Below, one piece after another: positions 29,072 to 38,766 of a stretch of 64,000 nucleotides of DNA. The stretch spans positions 1 through 64,000 of the forward strand of contig CAJXSR010000010.1 in NCBI GenBank assembly GCA_913061275.1, read 5' to 3'. The DNA comes from an uncultured Paracoccaceae bacterium. Its GTDB lineage: Bacteria > Pseudomonadota > Alphaproteobacteria > Rhodobacterales > Rhodobacteraceae. The position numbers were made by a program, and so were the translations under genes. The first letter of the stretch is position 1. Each line of letters begins with the position of its first letter. The notes under the pieces were generated by a model, which saw nothing but the letters and a program-made list of their open reading frames with translations, had not been told where the DNA came from and searched no databases.

Positions 29072-31012
29072 TTAGTTTAAAAAGTCAGGATTTTCAGACA
29101 AAACTTTTGCCTCGTGGCCTTTCAAACTTGTACGTGCCGCAGGCCCGTAAGCTTGTGCATTATCGCGCAATTCAGGGAACAACGTGAAAATCTCATCACG
29201 TGCCGCATCAACCAAAGCATCCATGCCAACTTCACCGGGGTGAAAGCTTTCAGACGCAGCACCATTGGCGAAAACAATCTCATGCGCATCGAACAACAAG
29301 TGGAAATACTCCACCTCGCCGCCTTCTTTTACATAGATAGTATCGTTATTTACCAAATGCTTAGCAGCTGCCAGAACTTCGCGCTCGCCAAACAACAGTT
29401 CAGATTTCCAGCCTTCTACAACCATTCTGTGTTGTGGTGAAACCATCAGATCACGGTCGTTTGACATCGCACCCGCTTTAATCATGATCGGTGCCAAATT
29501 GCCCTTGGCTGGAACCGTACGCGATCCAATCCAGCGCAATTCCTGCAAACCGTTATCCTTGGTCAAAACCTTGTCGCCAGCCACCAATTTCTCAACTGGT
29601 TTTTCGCCTTTATCCGTAACAATCATCGTCCCGTGCGTAAAACACACAATCACGTTTTCAATTTCTTCAAAGTTAATAACCGTGCCATCACGCAAAGTCA
29701 CAAACCCATCTTCCTCATCCGCACTTGTATAAGTAACCCCACCAGTGCTTGACGTGATTAGGCCATCGGCAAAAAGGTTTGTTAAATCAAGCACATCACC
29801 CGCAGGCAAGTCAGCACCTGGGTAGTTATCATTGGTGGTATCGCCCGGGTTTTCGCCTTCGCCACCGTCAGACCCATCAATGGTAATAGCTGCGCCATCT
29901 GTGTCAGTTGTATCAACTATGAAAACATCATCACCATGTCCGCCCGTTGCGGCATCGCCTGCACCTAGGAAGAAGTCATCGTCATCAAGACCCCCGTATA
30001 AAACATCAGCGCCCTCACCACCATCTAGCGTATCTGAACCTTCACCACCGTAAAGTACGTCGTCGTCATCACCGCCATAAAGTGTATCATTACCTTCTTC
30101 GCCATGTAGCGTGTCATCGCCATTACCACCTGATAAAGTGTCGTCGCCATCTGCACCTGTGTCAGTAATAACAGCATCAAAATACACGTCAGTTACTTGT
30201 GCATGTGAATTCGCACCAGTTGTATTGGTGTGATCTATTTCTATGCGTCCAACTGGCCCTGCAATTTCAACCAAAACTGAATGATCCGCAGAAGAAGTAC
30301 TGCCGCCGCCGCCCGTGGCTGTAGCTGTATCATTACCTGCAACACTATCTGTATCAGAAAGCACTAAATCACTGCCCCCTGTTAGGGTTACAGCAATCTC
30401 ATTGCCATCTACATCATAGGCGCGAATGGTGACTTGAGAAGCAAAATCAATGTCATTTACCCGAAACTGAACATTTTCTACTGGTTCAGAAAAGCCCAGC
30501 GCTACAGTAGCTTTATCAGAACTGTCATTGGTTTCAAAAGCCAGATTGCTTCGTGTATCAACAGCCCCTAATCCATCTGTATCAATACCATCTACATTAC
30601 CGTTGCTGTTTTCCCACTCTATGTTAGTCGACGTATTGCTGACGATAGAAAATGCAACATCAACCGAACCCGTATTTTGTGTAAAACCAGATGCTGACCC
30701 CTCATCGGAATAGCCTGCAACTTCGTTCCATTGCAAAACCTCACGTTCTGCGCCAGATGCAGGTGCCAGACCGCCATAAAGCGTGTCTTTACCGTCATTG
30801 CCGTTAATATCGTCACTGCCAGAGCCGCCATAGATCAAATCTACGCCTTGCCCGCCATCAATACTATCGTCACCACCGTAGCCCAAGATAACATCATTAA
30901 TGCCATCTGCGCCGTCAATCGTATCGCCTTGCGCATCAACAAAGCCAATAGGCATCACATCGTTACCAGATGTGCCGTCGACAGTTTTTGAACCACCATA
31001 AATATCAGTCAT
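29072..31012 (-). CDS. Secreted RTX-repeat protein with C-terminal Hint domain
   Basis: A 646-residue acidic protein. RTX-type Ca-binding nonapeptides (GGSGSDDIN, GGNGDDTLHGEEGNDTLYGG) lie at about 35-85 and 285-350, and a beta-rich domain lies between them (about 90-280). The C-terminal 190 residues form a Hint (Hedgehog/intein) domain beginning VCFTHGTMIVTDKGEKPVEK with its nucleophilic Cys, then LMVSPQHRMVVEG. This architecture is abundant in Rhodobacterales and is thought to be exported by type I secretion, although a C-terminal secretion signal is not obvious here. No self-splicing extein is present; autocleavage or adhesion roles are only inferred. No ABC exporter is adjacent. A strong terminator follows. 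Confidence 0.85.
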   Translation of the reverse strand: MTDIYGGSKTVDGTSGNDVMPIGFVDAQGDTIDGADGINDVILGYGGDDSIDGGQGVDLIYGGSGSDDINGNDGKDTLYGGLAPASGAEREVLQWNEVAGYSDEGSASGFTQNTGSVDVAFSIVSNTSTNIEWENSNGNVDGIDTDGLGAVDTRSNLAFETNDSSDKATVALGFSEPVENVQFRVNDIDFASQVTIRAYDVDGNEIAVTLTGGSDLVLSDTDSVAGNDTATATGGGGSTSSADHSVLVEIAGPVGRIEIDHTNTTGANSHAQVTDVYFDAVITDTGADGDDTLSGGNGDDTLHGEEGNDTLYGGDDDDVLYGGEGSDTLDGGEGADVLYGGLDDDDFFLGAGDAATGGHGDDVFIVDTTDTDGAAITIDGSDGGEGENPGDTTNDNYPGADLPAGDVLDLTNLFADGLITSSTGGVTYTSADEEDGFVTLRDGTVINFEEIENVIVCFTHGTMIVTDKGEKPVEKLVAGDKVLTKDNGLQELRWIGSRTVPAKGNLAPIMIKAGAMSNDRDLMVSPQHRMVVEGWKSELLFGEREVLAAAKHLVNNDTIYVKEGGEVEYFHLLFDAHEIVFANGAASESFHPGEVGMDALVDAARDEIFTLFPELRDNAQAYGPAARTSLKGHEAKVLSENPDFLN

Positions 31013-31288
31013 GCCTTACTCCTTCGCCATACTGGCTACGCATTAAACTCATTACACTTGGGCGTTCCCCAATTTATATGACGCTTCGTGCTAGTGCCCG
31101 ATTTGGGCCATTGGCAGCGCACAGTAGCGTCACATTTCATCTTATAAATGCCACATTGGGGTGAGATGTAAAATTTATTATTCCGTATGTTGAAAAAATG
31201 ATATGCAGAGAAACAATAAGGGTTAATAATCGGTTAAAATGCGAGTTTTCAACATTTTTATCCGAAAATAGAAAAGGTTACTCACTTT

Positions 31289-32029
31289 ATGCGTGTAAAG
31301 ATAAACGAGGATGCAGCTTTAAAAACAGGTTCTGGGGCGCGGGCATTCCATGTTCTAGAAGTGATTCTTAAATTCGGCCCTGTAAAACCAGCACAAATAT
31401 GTCAAATGTCGGGCTTAGGGCGCAGTTCAGTACACCGCGCCATTCATCTTCTTGTCGAACAAGGCTGGGTACGAATGCAACTGGGGGATCGCGCCTGTGT
31501 TGCCACATATCAGTTTGACCAGCTGGCCGTAGACGCCAATTTCAGCCAACCTGTGCAAGATCAGATATACCCACTTCTAAAAGAATTATGTCAGGCACAT
31601 TACTTACATGCAGACATTGCTTTTCTGTTTGGCGCAGGCAGCATCAGATTGGTGGAAAGCACCGAAAGCAAAACCGACACCAATAGTGAATTATCATTGG
31701 TGTACTCAGATATAGCCACGGCCATTTACAGCATCATGGAACCCGCACAAATAACACGGTTAACTGCCCGTGCCTTGCAAGATATTGAAGTACACGAAAA
31801 AGAAGAAATTACCTCTGGCAGGCTGGCACAAAGAATTGTTCAGGCAAGACAGGATGGTAATAAAGCATGGTCTGCGGGCCATAGCATTGTATGCATTCCG
31901 TTTCAGGATGAAACTCAGCTTTTTGGTGCCGTCCGTCTAAGGCAAAAAACCGCTACAAAATCCGCAAAACAGATACTGTTATACGCAGCTTCCGAACTGC
32001 AACGAAGTTTGCCAAAAGTGTTTACGTAA
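31289..32029 (+). CDS. IclR-like transcriptional regulator
   Basis: A 246-residue protein. Residues about 14-75 form a winged helix-turn-helix of the IclR type (ARAFHVLEVILKFGPVKPAQ, then MSGLGRSSVHRAIHLLVEQG). The rest (about 90-240) resembles the IclR effector domain, with a weak match around SAGHSIVCIPFQDE and FGAVRLRQ. The ligand and targets are unknown. It runs divergently from the Hint/RTX gene across 276 bp that contain only AT-rich sequence, so the two may share a control region. A 24-bp palindrome lies 142 bp after its stop. Confidence 0.75.
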   Translation: MRVKINEDAALKTGSGARAFHVLEVILKFGPVKPAQICQMSGLGRSSVHRAIHLLVEQGWVRMQLGDRACVATYQFDQLAVDANFSQPVQDQIYPLLKELCQAHYLHADIAFLFGAGSIRLVESTESKTDTNSELSLVYSDIATAIYSIMEPAQITRLTARALQDIEVHEKEEITSGRLAQRIVQARQDGNKAWSAGHSIVCIPFQDETQLFGAVRLRQKTATKSAKQILLYAASELQRSLPKVFT

Positions 32030-32170
32030 AAATCAGGTGCCTCAGCAAAAAGACTATGCATCCTGAAATTGGGTTTATTAGGATGTGAATGAAGCGCGTT
32101 TTGGAAAATTATGTTTCAACAATATATGTATAACCATATGGATTCCCTTTATTATTCTACTATACATCAA

Positions 32171-32194
32171 AACTACTAAACTAGTTTAGTAGTT
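32171..32194. promoter_or_regulatory. 24-bp perfect palindrome, probable operator
   Basis: The half-site AACTACTAAACT is followed directly by its reverse complement, giving a perfect 24-bp palindrome in an AT-rich 280-bp gap between the IclR-like gene and the TerB-like gene. No T-run follows, so a terminator is unlikely. Perfect symmetry of this length suggests a dimeric regulator site about 115 bp before the TerB-like gene. Confidence 0.6.
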
Positions 32195-32309
32195 CTGATG
32201 CCCCAGCAATTTCAGAAGCATGTTTATCGAAACCGATTTTGTTGGATTTGCCGAGACCCACACAGTAATTTGTGTTGAATAATAAGGGGCAAAAGTCTAC
32301 CTATCTTGA

Positions 32310-32753
32310 ATGATAAAAGACATATTAAACGCCTTTCGCGCACAAGACCCCCAAAAGCTGGATAAGGATGATGCCCGCATCGCCCTTGCAACCTTAATGG
32401 TACGCATCGCACGAACCGATGGGGATTACGCACAGATAGAGATTGCAACGATTGATGCTATCTTATCAAAACGCTTCAATTTGGATGCAGATAAAGCACT
32501 GGCCTTACGCAAACAAGCCGAAGAACTGGAAACAGAAGCACCAGACAATGTGCGCTTTACCCGTATTATAAAAGACGCTGTCCCCTATGAGGATCGCGCA
32601 AGTGTGGTAGAGGCCTTGTGGTCAGTTGTTCTATCAGACGGCAAGCGCGATGATGATGAACACGGGTTTATGCGACTTGTTGCAAGCTTATTGGGCGTCA
32701 ATGACCGCGACAGTGCATTCGCCCGCCAACGCGCCCTTAAAGCTGCATCTTAA
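32310..32753 (+). CDS. TerB-like (tellurite resistance TerB family) protein
   Basis: A 147-residue helical acidic protein. The pattern ARIALATLMVRIARTDGDYAQ, then VEALWSVVLSDGKRDDDEHG matches the two-helix-pair TerB/DjlA-N fold with its Asp-rich loops. Small TerB-like proteins of this kind are common in Rhodobacterales and usually have no link to tellurite; a metal-binding or stress role is a family-level guess. It has no signal peptide or membrane segment. The gene ends 7 bp from the convergent glutaryl-CoA dehydrogenase. Confidence 0.75.
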   Translation: MIKDILNAFRAQDPQKLDKDDARIALATLMVRIARTDGDYAQIEIATIDAILSKRFNLDADKALALRKQAEELETEAPDNVRFTRIIKDAVPYEDRASVVEALWSVVLSDGKRDDDEHGFMRLVASLLGVNDRDSAFARQRALKAAS

Positions 32754-32759
32754 TCGTTT

Positions 32760-33983
32760 TTAAAAAAACGCCTGCAAACCAGTTTGCGCACGCCCCAATA
32801 TAAGTGCGTGTACATCATGGGCACCTTCATAGGTGTTCACGGTTTCAAGGTTCACCATATGGCGCATTACCTGAAATTCCTGACTGATCCCGTTGCCGCC
32901 ATGCATATCGCGCGACATCCGTGCAATATCCAATGCTTTGCCACAGTTATTGCGTTTAATCATCGAAATCATCTCTGGTGCGGCTTTCGCTTCATCCATC
33001 AACCGGCCAACCTGAAGCGCGGCTTGTAGCCCAAGCGTAATATCCGTTTGCATATCTGCCAGTTTTTTCTGAAACAACTGGGTTTGCGCCAGCGGGCGTT
33101 TAAACTGATGCCGATCCAACCCGTATTGGCGTGACGCATGCCAGCAAAATTCAGCTGACCCCATCACACCCCAAGCAATACCGTAACGCGCGCGGTTCAA
33201 ACACCCAAACGGGCCTTTCAGACCTGTTACATGCGGTAGAAGTGCGTCTTCGCCGACTTCCACATCATCCATCACAATTTCGCCTGTGATTGATGCCCGA
33301 AGCGATAGTTTGCCGTCGATTTTCGGTGCACTTAGCCCCTTCATGCCTTTTTCCAGCACGAAACCCTTAATCTTGCCGCCATGTTCCTCGGATTTGGCCC
33401 AGACCACAAACACATCCGCAATCGGTGCGTTGGAAATCCACATTTTTGATCCGCTGATCTTATACCCTGTCGGCGTCTTCACTGCGCGGGTTTTCATGCC
33501 CCCGGGGTCAGATCCGGCATCAGGTTCGGTCAACCCGAAACAACCGATATATTCGCCAGACGCTAGTTTTGGCAGATATTTCATCCGTTGTTCTTCGGTG
33601 CCATACGCATAAATTGGATACATCACCAGTGACGATTGCACTGACATCATTGACCGATAACCACTGTCCACACGTTCCACTTCACGCGCAACCAGCCCGT
33701 AAGTTACATAGCCTGCACCAATGCCGCCATATTCTTCAGGTAATGTTGCCCCCAATAACCCCATTTCGCCCATTTCACGGAAAATCTCAGGGTCAGTTTC
33801 TTCTTTGGCGTAAGCTTCAATAATACGCGGTTGCAGCTTGTCTTGCGCATAGGCACGGGCCGCATCACGGATCATACGTTCCTCTTCTGTCAGCTGGGTG
33901 TCCAGCATCAGGGGATCTTCCCAGTTGAACGACCCAAGATCAGGTGCATCTTTCGGCTTAAGGCTAGGTTTATCAGCAGACAT
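32760..33983 (-). CDS. gcdH: Glutaryl-CoA dehydrogenase
   Basis: A 407-residue acyl-CoA dehydrogenase. The FAD-binding [18 protein letters not shown] and the C-terminal segment [19 protein letters not shown], with the catalytic Glu in YEGAHDVH, identify the glutaryl-CoA branch, which oxidises and decarboxylates glutaryl-CoA to crotonyl-CoA in lysine and tryptophan breakdown. The start at 33983 ([10 protein letters not shown]) has GGAG six bases upstream; the ATG four codons earlier has none. It stands alone here, convergent with the TerB-like gene and divergent from the puu-like operon. Confidence 0.92.
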   Translation of the reverse strand: MSADKPSLKPKDAPDLGSFNWEDPLMLDTQLTEEERMIRDAARAYAQDKLQPRIIEAYAKEETDPEIFREMGEMGLLGATLPEEYGGIGAGYVTYGLVAREVERVDSGYRSMMSVQSSLVMYPIYAYGTEEQRMKYLPKLASGEYIGCFGLTEPDAGSDPGGMKTRAVKTPTGYKISGSKMWISNAPIADVFVVWAKSEEHGGKIKGFVLEKGMKGLSAPKIDGKLSLRASITGEIVMDDVEVGEDALLPHVTGLKGPFGCLNRARYGIAWGVMGSAEFCWHASRQYGLDRHQFKRPLAQTQLFQKKLADMQTDITLGLQAALQVGRLMDEAKAAPEMISMIKRNNCGKALDIARMSRDMHGGNGISQEFQVMRHMVNLETVNTYEGAHDVHALILGRAQTGLQAFF

Positions 33984-34132
33984 CGCAAACTCCATCAAAG
34001 CGGTTTTCTTGAGGCCTAAACAAGAAAATCACATTGCGCAAGTTGTCCTTTAAAAATAATTTGATCAAATTATTCTTGCGCCCCCTGCAGGGCATCTGCT
34101 AGCCATGCATAACAACATAAATCAGGTGACAA

Positions 34133-34834
34133 ATGAAGATCGGAATTTTGCAAACAGGTATGGCCCCTGATAAAATGGCAGCACAAACCGGGGAATATCC
34201 CGAAATGTTTGAACGTTTGCTTGCGGGGCATGGTTTGGGTTTTCAAACTTACAACGTCTTGGCAGGGGAAGCCCCCACTGATCCAAATGCGGCCGATGGC
34301 TGGCTAATTACGGGTTCTAAATACGGGGCCTATGAAGACCACGCGTGGATTGCCCCGCTTGAAAATCTTATTCGTAAAATTTATGCAGCCCAAACTCCGC
34401 TTGTCGGCGTCTGTTTCGGCCACCAGATCATTGCGCAAGCATTGGGCGGTAAGGTGGAAAAGTTTAAAAACGGCTGGCGCATAGGCCCTACCGCATATCA
34501 GATGAAGGGGCATGACGACCCGATTGTGCTAAATGCTTGGCATCAAGATCAGGTCGTGGAACTGCCCGAAGACGCGGTTGTGGTTGGATCGAACGATTTT
34601 TGCGAATACGCCATGCTGACTTATGGTGACAAAGTATTCACCATACAAGCGCACCCAGAATACAGCGATGATTTTATCGAAGGGTTAATTCAACACCGCG
34701 CCAAAGGTGTTGTACCCGAAGATTTACAAAAAGACGCCAAAGCGCAAATGGGTCAACCGCTACATGCCACTGAAATGGCGGATATGTTCGCACTCTTATT
34801 AAAACAGCCCAAGGCTGAAGGAGGCTCGACATGA
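34133..34834 (+). CDS. Class I glutamine amidotransferase of a puu-like operon
   Basis: A 233-residue protein with the nucleophile Cys94 in PLVGVCFGHQIIAQALGG and the His-Glu pair in QAHPEYSDD. It is first in a tight operon with a glutamine-synthetase-like ligase (4-bp overlap) and an FAD oxidase (1-bp overlap). In the putrescine pathway the ligase makes gamma-glutamylputrescine and the oxidase deaminates it, and a gamma-glutamyl hydrolase is needed at the end; this protein could be that hydrolase, although it is closer to GMP-synthase-type amidotransferases than to PuuD. It is paralogous to the protein at 24928-25659. Confidence 0.85.
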   Translation: MKIGILQTGMAPDKMAAQTGEYPEMFERLLAGHGLGFQTYNVLAGEAPTDPNAADGWLITGSKYGAYEDHAWIAPLENLIRKIYAAQTPLVGVCFGHQIIAQALGGKVEKFKNGWRIGPTAYQMKGHDDPIVLNAWHQDQVVELPEDAVVVGSNDFCEYAMLTYGDKVFTIQAHPEYSDDFIEGLIQHRAKGVVPEDLQKDAKAQMGQPLHATEMADMFALLLKQPKAEGGST

Positions 34835-36201
34835 GCACACAAACCGACTGGATAAAACAACTGCCACAAGCAGCCCAAGATTATGTCGAAGGGCGCAAGC
34901 TGGAAGAGGTTGAATGCATCATTGCTGACACGCCCGGCATCAGTCGCGGCAAATGCATGCCCGCACGAAAATTTGGCAAAATGGATCAGATGTACCTACC
35001 AGACAGCATTTTTTATCAAACCGTAACAGGTAGTTACGTCGATATTGATGAAATGGAAAACCAATACACCGAGGGCGACATGGTTCTAACACCAGACTTT
35101 GCAAGTGCCACTGCGGCCCCTTGGACAGGTGATATAACTTTGCAAGTCATCCATAATGTTGACGATTTACATGGCAACCCTATGCCCTTGGTTCCCCGAA
35201 ATGTGTTAAAACGCGTACTGGCACTTTATCAGGCCGAAGGTTGGACGCCCGTTGTAGCACCTGAAATGGAATTCTACCTTGTAGCCCCCAACACCAACCC
35301 CAATCACCCGATTGAGCCACCTATGGGACGCACAGGTCGCAAAGCAGCAAGCCAACAAGCCTATTCAATGTCGGCAGTTGATGAATACGGCCCTGTGATC
35401 GATGACATCTATGATTTTGCCGAAGCGCAAGGCTTTGAAATTGATACGATTATTCAAGAAGGCGGTGCAGGCCAGATAGAGATCAACCTGCAACATGGTG
35501 ACCCATTGAAACTGGCTGATGAGGTGTTCTTTTTCAAACGCCTGATTAAAGAGGCCGCTCTGCGTCACGATTGTTTTGCCACTTTCATGGCCAAACCGAT
35601 GGGCGACCAACCAGGCTCTGCGATGCACATTCACCACTCTATTTTGGACATTAAAACAGGCCAAAACATTTTCACAGACAAAGACGGTAATTCAACTGCT
35701 AAGTTCACCCAATTCATCGCAGGCCTGCAAACCTACCTGCCTGCGGCCACCCCCTTTATCGCCCCATATGTGAATTCCTACCGCCGTTATGTGGCGCATT
35801 ATTCCGCACCTATCAATTTGGAATGGGCCGAAAATAACCGCACTACTGGCATTCGCGTGCCCATTTCTGGCCCCGAAGCGCGCCGTGTTGAAAACCGTGT
35901 CGCAGGCATGGATTGCAACCCGTATATCGGTATCGCTGCCAGCTTGGCCTGCGGTTATTTGGGTATGAAACAGGGATTGGAGCCGCGCAAACCTGCCAAA
36001 GGTGAAGCTTATGACGCTGACCGCGACATTCCACCCTCTATGTATGAAGCACTATCATTGCTGGATGCTTGCCCAGAGCTAACAGAAGCTATGGGTGCAG
36101 AGTTCACTATGGTTTATATGGCCACAAAACGCATGGAATACGATGAATTTCAAGAGGTTATCTCACCTTGGGAGCGTGAACATCTGTTGATGAATGTCTG
36201 A
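34831..36201 (+). CDS. puuA: Glutamine synthetase family ligase, gamma-glutamylputrescine synthetase-like
   Basis: A 456-residue protein with the glutamine synthetase fold: an N-terminal beta-grasp domain (about 20-115, IADTPGISRGKCMP), then metal and ATP ligands in VAPEMEFYL, GAGQIEINLQHGDPLK and SAMHIHHSI, and the late segment ENRVAGMDCNPYIGIAAS. The N-terminal style and operon partners place it with PuuA-like enzymes that glutamylate putrescine or related amines rather than ammonia. The start overlaps the amidotransferase stop by 4 bp. The exact amine is not proven. Confidence 0.88.
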   Translation: MSTQTDWIKQLPQAAQDYVEGRKLEEVECIIADTPGISRGKCMPARKFGKMDQMYLPDSIFYQTVTGSYVDIDEMENQYTEGDMVLTPDFASATAAPWTGDITLQVIHNVDDLHGNPMPLVPRNVLKRVLALYQAEGWTPVVAPEMEFYLVAPNTNPNHPIEPPMGRTGRKAASQQAYSMSAVDEYGPVIDDIYDFAEAQGFEIDTIIQEGGAGQIEINLQHGDPLKLADEVFFFKRLIKEAALRHDCFATFMAKPMGDQPGSAMHIHHSILDIKTGQNIFTDKDGNSTAKFTQFIAGLQTYLPAATPFIAPYVNSYRRYVAHYSAPINLEWAENNRTTGIRVPISGPEARRVENRVAGMDCNPYIGIAASLACGYLGMKQGLEPRKPAKGEAYDADRDIPPSMYEALSLLDACPELTEAMGAEFTMVYMATKRMEYDEFQEVISPWEREHLLMNV

Positions 36202-37508
36202 TGAACCTTCTGCATGAAAATGACCGTTTAGGGCAATACCCCAACAGTTGGTATGCCGCCACCGCAAACGAATTGGCCCCGTTCCCTAGCCTTAAGGGTG
36301 CGGTCAAAGCAGATATTTGCATCATCGGGGCGGGCTACACTGGTCTGTCATCCGCATTATATTTAGCCCAAGCAGGTTTCAACGTGGTAGTGCTGGAAGC
36401 TCACCGCGTTGGCTGGGGCGCCTCTGGGCGCAATGGCGGGCAGCTAGGCAGCGGTCAGCGACGAGAACAGGACGAATTGGAAACTATGTTAGGCGTAGAT
36501 CACGCCAAACGGCTTTGGGATATTGCACAAGAAAGCAAAGCCACCGTTCGCGATCTGGTCAAAACACATGCTATAAACTGTGATCTTAAAAACGGTATCG
36601 CGCATACTGATTGGCATGCATCTGGCGTACCACCACAGCATGCTTATGCCGAAAAGCTGCAACAAGATTACGGATACGATCAAATATCCACCTTGGATAA
36701 AGCGCAGGTTCGCACCTTGGTTGGATCAGATGCCTATCACGGCGGTACACTTGATATGGGTGCCGGTCATTTACACCCGCTGAATTACGCGCTTGGGCTT
36801 GCAAAAGCGGCGATGGATGCAGGTGTCAGTATTTATGAACAATCCGAAGTCACTGGTGTTGAAAGTGGGAAAGCCCATAAAATCACCACGGCCACAGGAA
36901 CTGTAAACGCCGCACATCTGATTTACGCTTGCAATGGATATTTAGGCCGTCTGGAAGGCAAAGCGGCGGCAAAAGTCATGCCGATCAATAATTTCATCGT
37001 AGCCACCGAACCTTTGGGCCGCGATATGGCAGAAAGCTTAATCGCACAAGATGTGGGCATTGCCGACAGCAAATTCGTAGTGAATTATTTTAGACGTAGT
37101 GCCGATAACCGCATGCTGTTTGGCGGGGGTGAAACATATGGTTATCGATTTCCTAAAAATATCAAAGCCTTGGTTAGCAAACCTATGTTGGAAGTTTATC
37201 CGCAACTTGAAAATGTAAAACTGAATTATGCATGGGGTGGCACTTTGGGCATCACAATGAACCGCATGCCAAGTTTCATGCGCTTGTCGCCAACATGCTA
37301 TTCCCTATCAGGCTATTCGGGGCACGGGGTTGGCATGGCGACAATGGCCGGTAAAATCGTGGCCCACGCTATTCAGGGACAGATGGAACATTTTGACACA
37401 ATGGCATCCGTCCCTGCCCCAGGCTTTCCTGGTGGTGCACATTTACGGTGGCCAGGGTTAGTATTGGCGATGACATGGTATTCCTTGCGCGACCGACTGG
37501 GTATATGA
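36201..37508 (+). CDS. puuB: FAD-dependent amine oxidase, gamma-glutamylputrescine oxidase-like
   Basis: A 435-residue DAO-family flavoprotein. The Rossmann FAD motif is ADICIIGAGYTGLSSALYLA (about 34-53), followed by GWGASGRNGGQLGSGQR (about 72-88), which is typical of the PuuB branch, and the C-terminal GYSGHGVGMATMAGK. It should oxidise the gamma-glutamyl amine made by the preceding gene, yielding aldehyde, ammonia and hydrogen peroxide. Its ATG shares one base with the ligase stop. The operon probably ends here, 73 bp before the DegT-family gene. Confidence 0.9.
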   Translation: MNLLHENDRLGQYPNSWYAATANELAPFPSLKGAVKADICIIGAGYTGLSSALYLAQAGFNVVVLEAHRVGWGASGRNGGQLGSGQRREQDELETMLGVDHAKRLWDIAQESKATVRDLVKTHAINCDLKNGIAHTDWHASGVPPQHAYAEKLQQDYGYDQISTLDKAQVRTLVGSDAYHGGTLDMGAGHLHPLNYALGLAKAAMDAGVSIYEQSEVTGVESGKAHKITTATGTVNAAHLIYACNGYLGRLEGKAAAKVMPINNFIVATEPLGRDMAESLIAQDVGIADSKFVVNYFRRSADNRMLFGGGETYGYRFPKNIKALVSKPMLEVYPQLENVKLNYAWGGTLGITMNRMPSFMRLSPTCYSLSGYSGHGVGMATMAGKIVAHAIQGQMEHFDTMASVPAPGFPGGAHLRWPGLVLAMTWYSLRDRLGI

Positions 37509-37581
37509 AAATTTAGGTGACAGGCTTACAATAGCTATGTATTAACTGAAACTAAGTTTCGGTTAATACGAAAGTGCCAAT

Positions 37582-38763
37582 ATGTTGAAACGCGACCTAC
37601 ACCAAGCAGAACCAATTCCAGAAGAAGCACGCGACTATATTGATGCATTACTCGCATCGGGTGACCTGTTTCGCTACCATGCATCCGAAAATTCCCCTGT
37701 CACTCTTCTTGAACAGGAATTTGCCGATATGTTGGGGGCAAAATACGCACTGGCGGTCGCATCGTGCTCGGCGGCCCTATTCCTAAGCTTAAAGGCACTT
37801 GATCTGCCAAGGGATGCCAAAGTTTTAATCCCGGCCTTTACCTTTGCCGCCGTACCTTCCGCAGTCGTTCACGCGAACTGCACCCCAGTTTTGGTTGAAG
37901 TCGGCGAAAACTACCGCGTGGATATGGATGATTTCAAAGCAAAGCTTACCGATGACATTCCAGCGGTTCTGATTAGCCATATGCGCGGTCACACATCTGA
38001 TATGGACCAAATCACCGCCCTTTGTGATGCAAGGGACATCCCCCTGATAGAGGACGCCGCCCATTCGTTAGGCACCACGTGGAATGACCGGAAAATTGGC
38101 ACCATAGGCAAAGTCGGCTGTTTCAGCTTTCAATCCTACAAACTGCTAAACGGTGGCGAAGGCGGTATTCTAGTCACGGATGACGATGATATTATTGCGC
38201 GCTGCGTAATTATGTCAGGCGCTTATGAAAGCAACTGGCAAAAACACGGGCTAGATTGCAATACATTCGCTAAGTACCAAAATGAACTACCACTTTACAA
38301 CACGCGCCTTAGCAACCTGTCAGCCGCCGTTATTCGCCCGCAATTACAACATGTACAGCGACGCATTCACGATGGATTGCGCAACCATGATTTGATGGCA
38401 GAACAGCTAAACGCATCACCTTACTTATCGGTTCCTGTCCCTTTGAAGCCAGAAAAACGCGCGCCCGACAGCATTCAATTCAACCTGATCGGGTTTAGCG
38501 ACGATGAAGCCCATACTTTGATGCGCGAAACCAAATCACGCGGTATCGCGGTCAGTATTTTCGGACTGCACAGTGGCAATGCACGTGCATTTTGGAATTG
38601 GAAGTTTCTGGGCGAAGCACCTGATTTACCACAAACAAAAGCCATGCTGATGCGGGCCTGTGATGTGCGCTTGCCAGCTGCATTGACTGTCGAGCAAGTA
38701 AACACGGTTGCCGGCGTTATTCTATCTTGTGTCAAGCAGATCAAACATTCTAAAGCGGCCTAA
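37582..38763 (+). CDS. DegT/DnrJ/EryC1/StrS-family PLP aminotransferase
   Basis: A 393-residue fold-type-I PLP protein. The lysine that binds PLP is Lys187 in FSFQSYKLLNGGEGG, the Asp partner lies in PLIEDAAHSLG, and the cofactor-phosphate segment is SCSAALFLSL. Members transfer an amino group to keto-sugars for surface glycans or antibiotics, but no sugar nucleotide genes are present. Its place after the puu-like operon could mean an amine-metabolism role. It ends 3 bp from the convergent LysR gene. The reaction is not known. Confidence 0.85.
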   Translation: MLKRDLHQAEPIPEEARDYIDALLASGDLFRYHASENSPVTLLEQEFADMLGAKYALAVASCSAALFLSLKALDLPRDAKVLIPAFTFAAVPSAVVHANCTPVLVEVGENYRVDMDDFKAKLTDDIPAVLISHMRGHTSDMDQITALCDARDIPLIEDAAHSLGTTWNDRKIGTIGKVGCFSFQSYKLLNGGEGGILVTDDDDIIARCVIMSGAYESNWQKHGLDCNTFAKYQNELPLYNTRLSNLSAAVIRPQLQHVQRRIHDGLRNHDLMAEQLNASPYLSVPVPLKPEKRAPDSIQFNLIGFSDDEAHTLMRETKSRGIAVSIFGLHSGNARAFWNWKFLGEAPDLPQTKAMLMRACDVRLPAALTVEQVNTVAGVILSCVKQIKHSKAA

Positions 38764-38766
38764 ACC

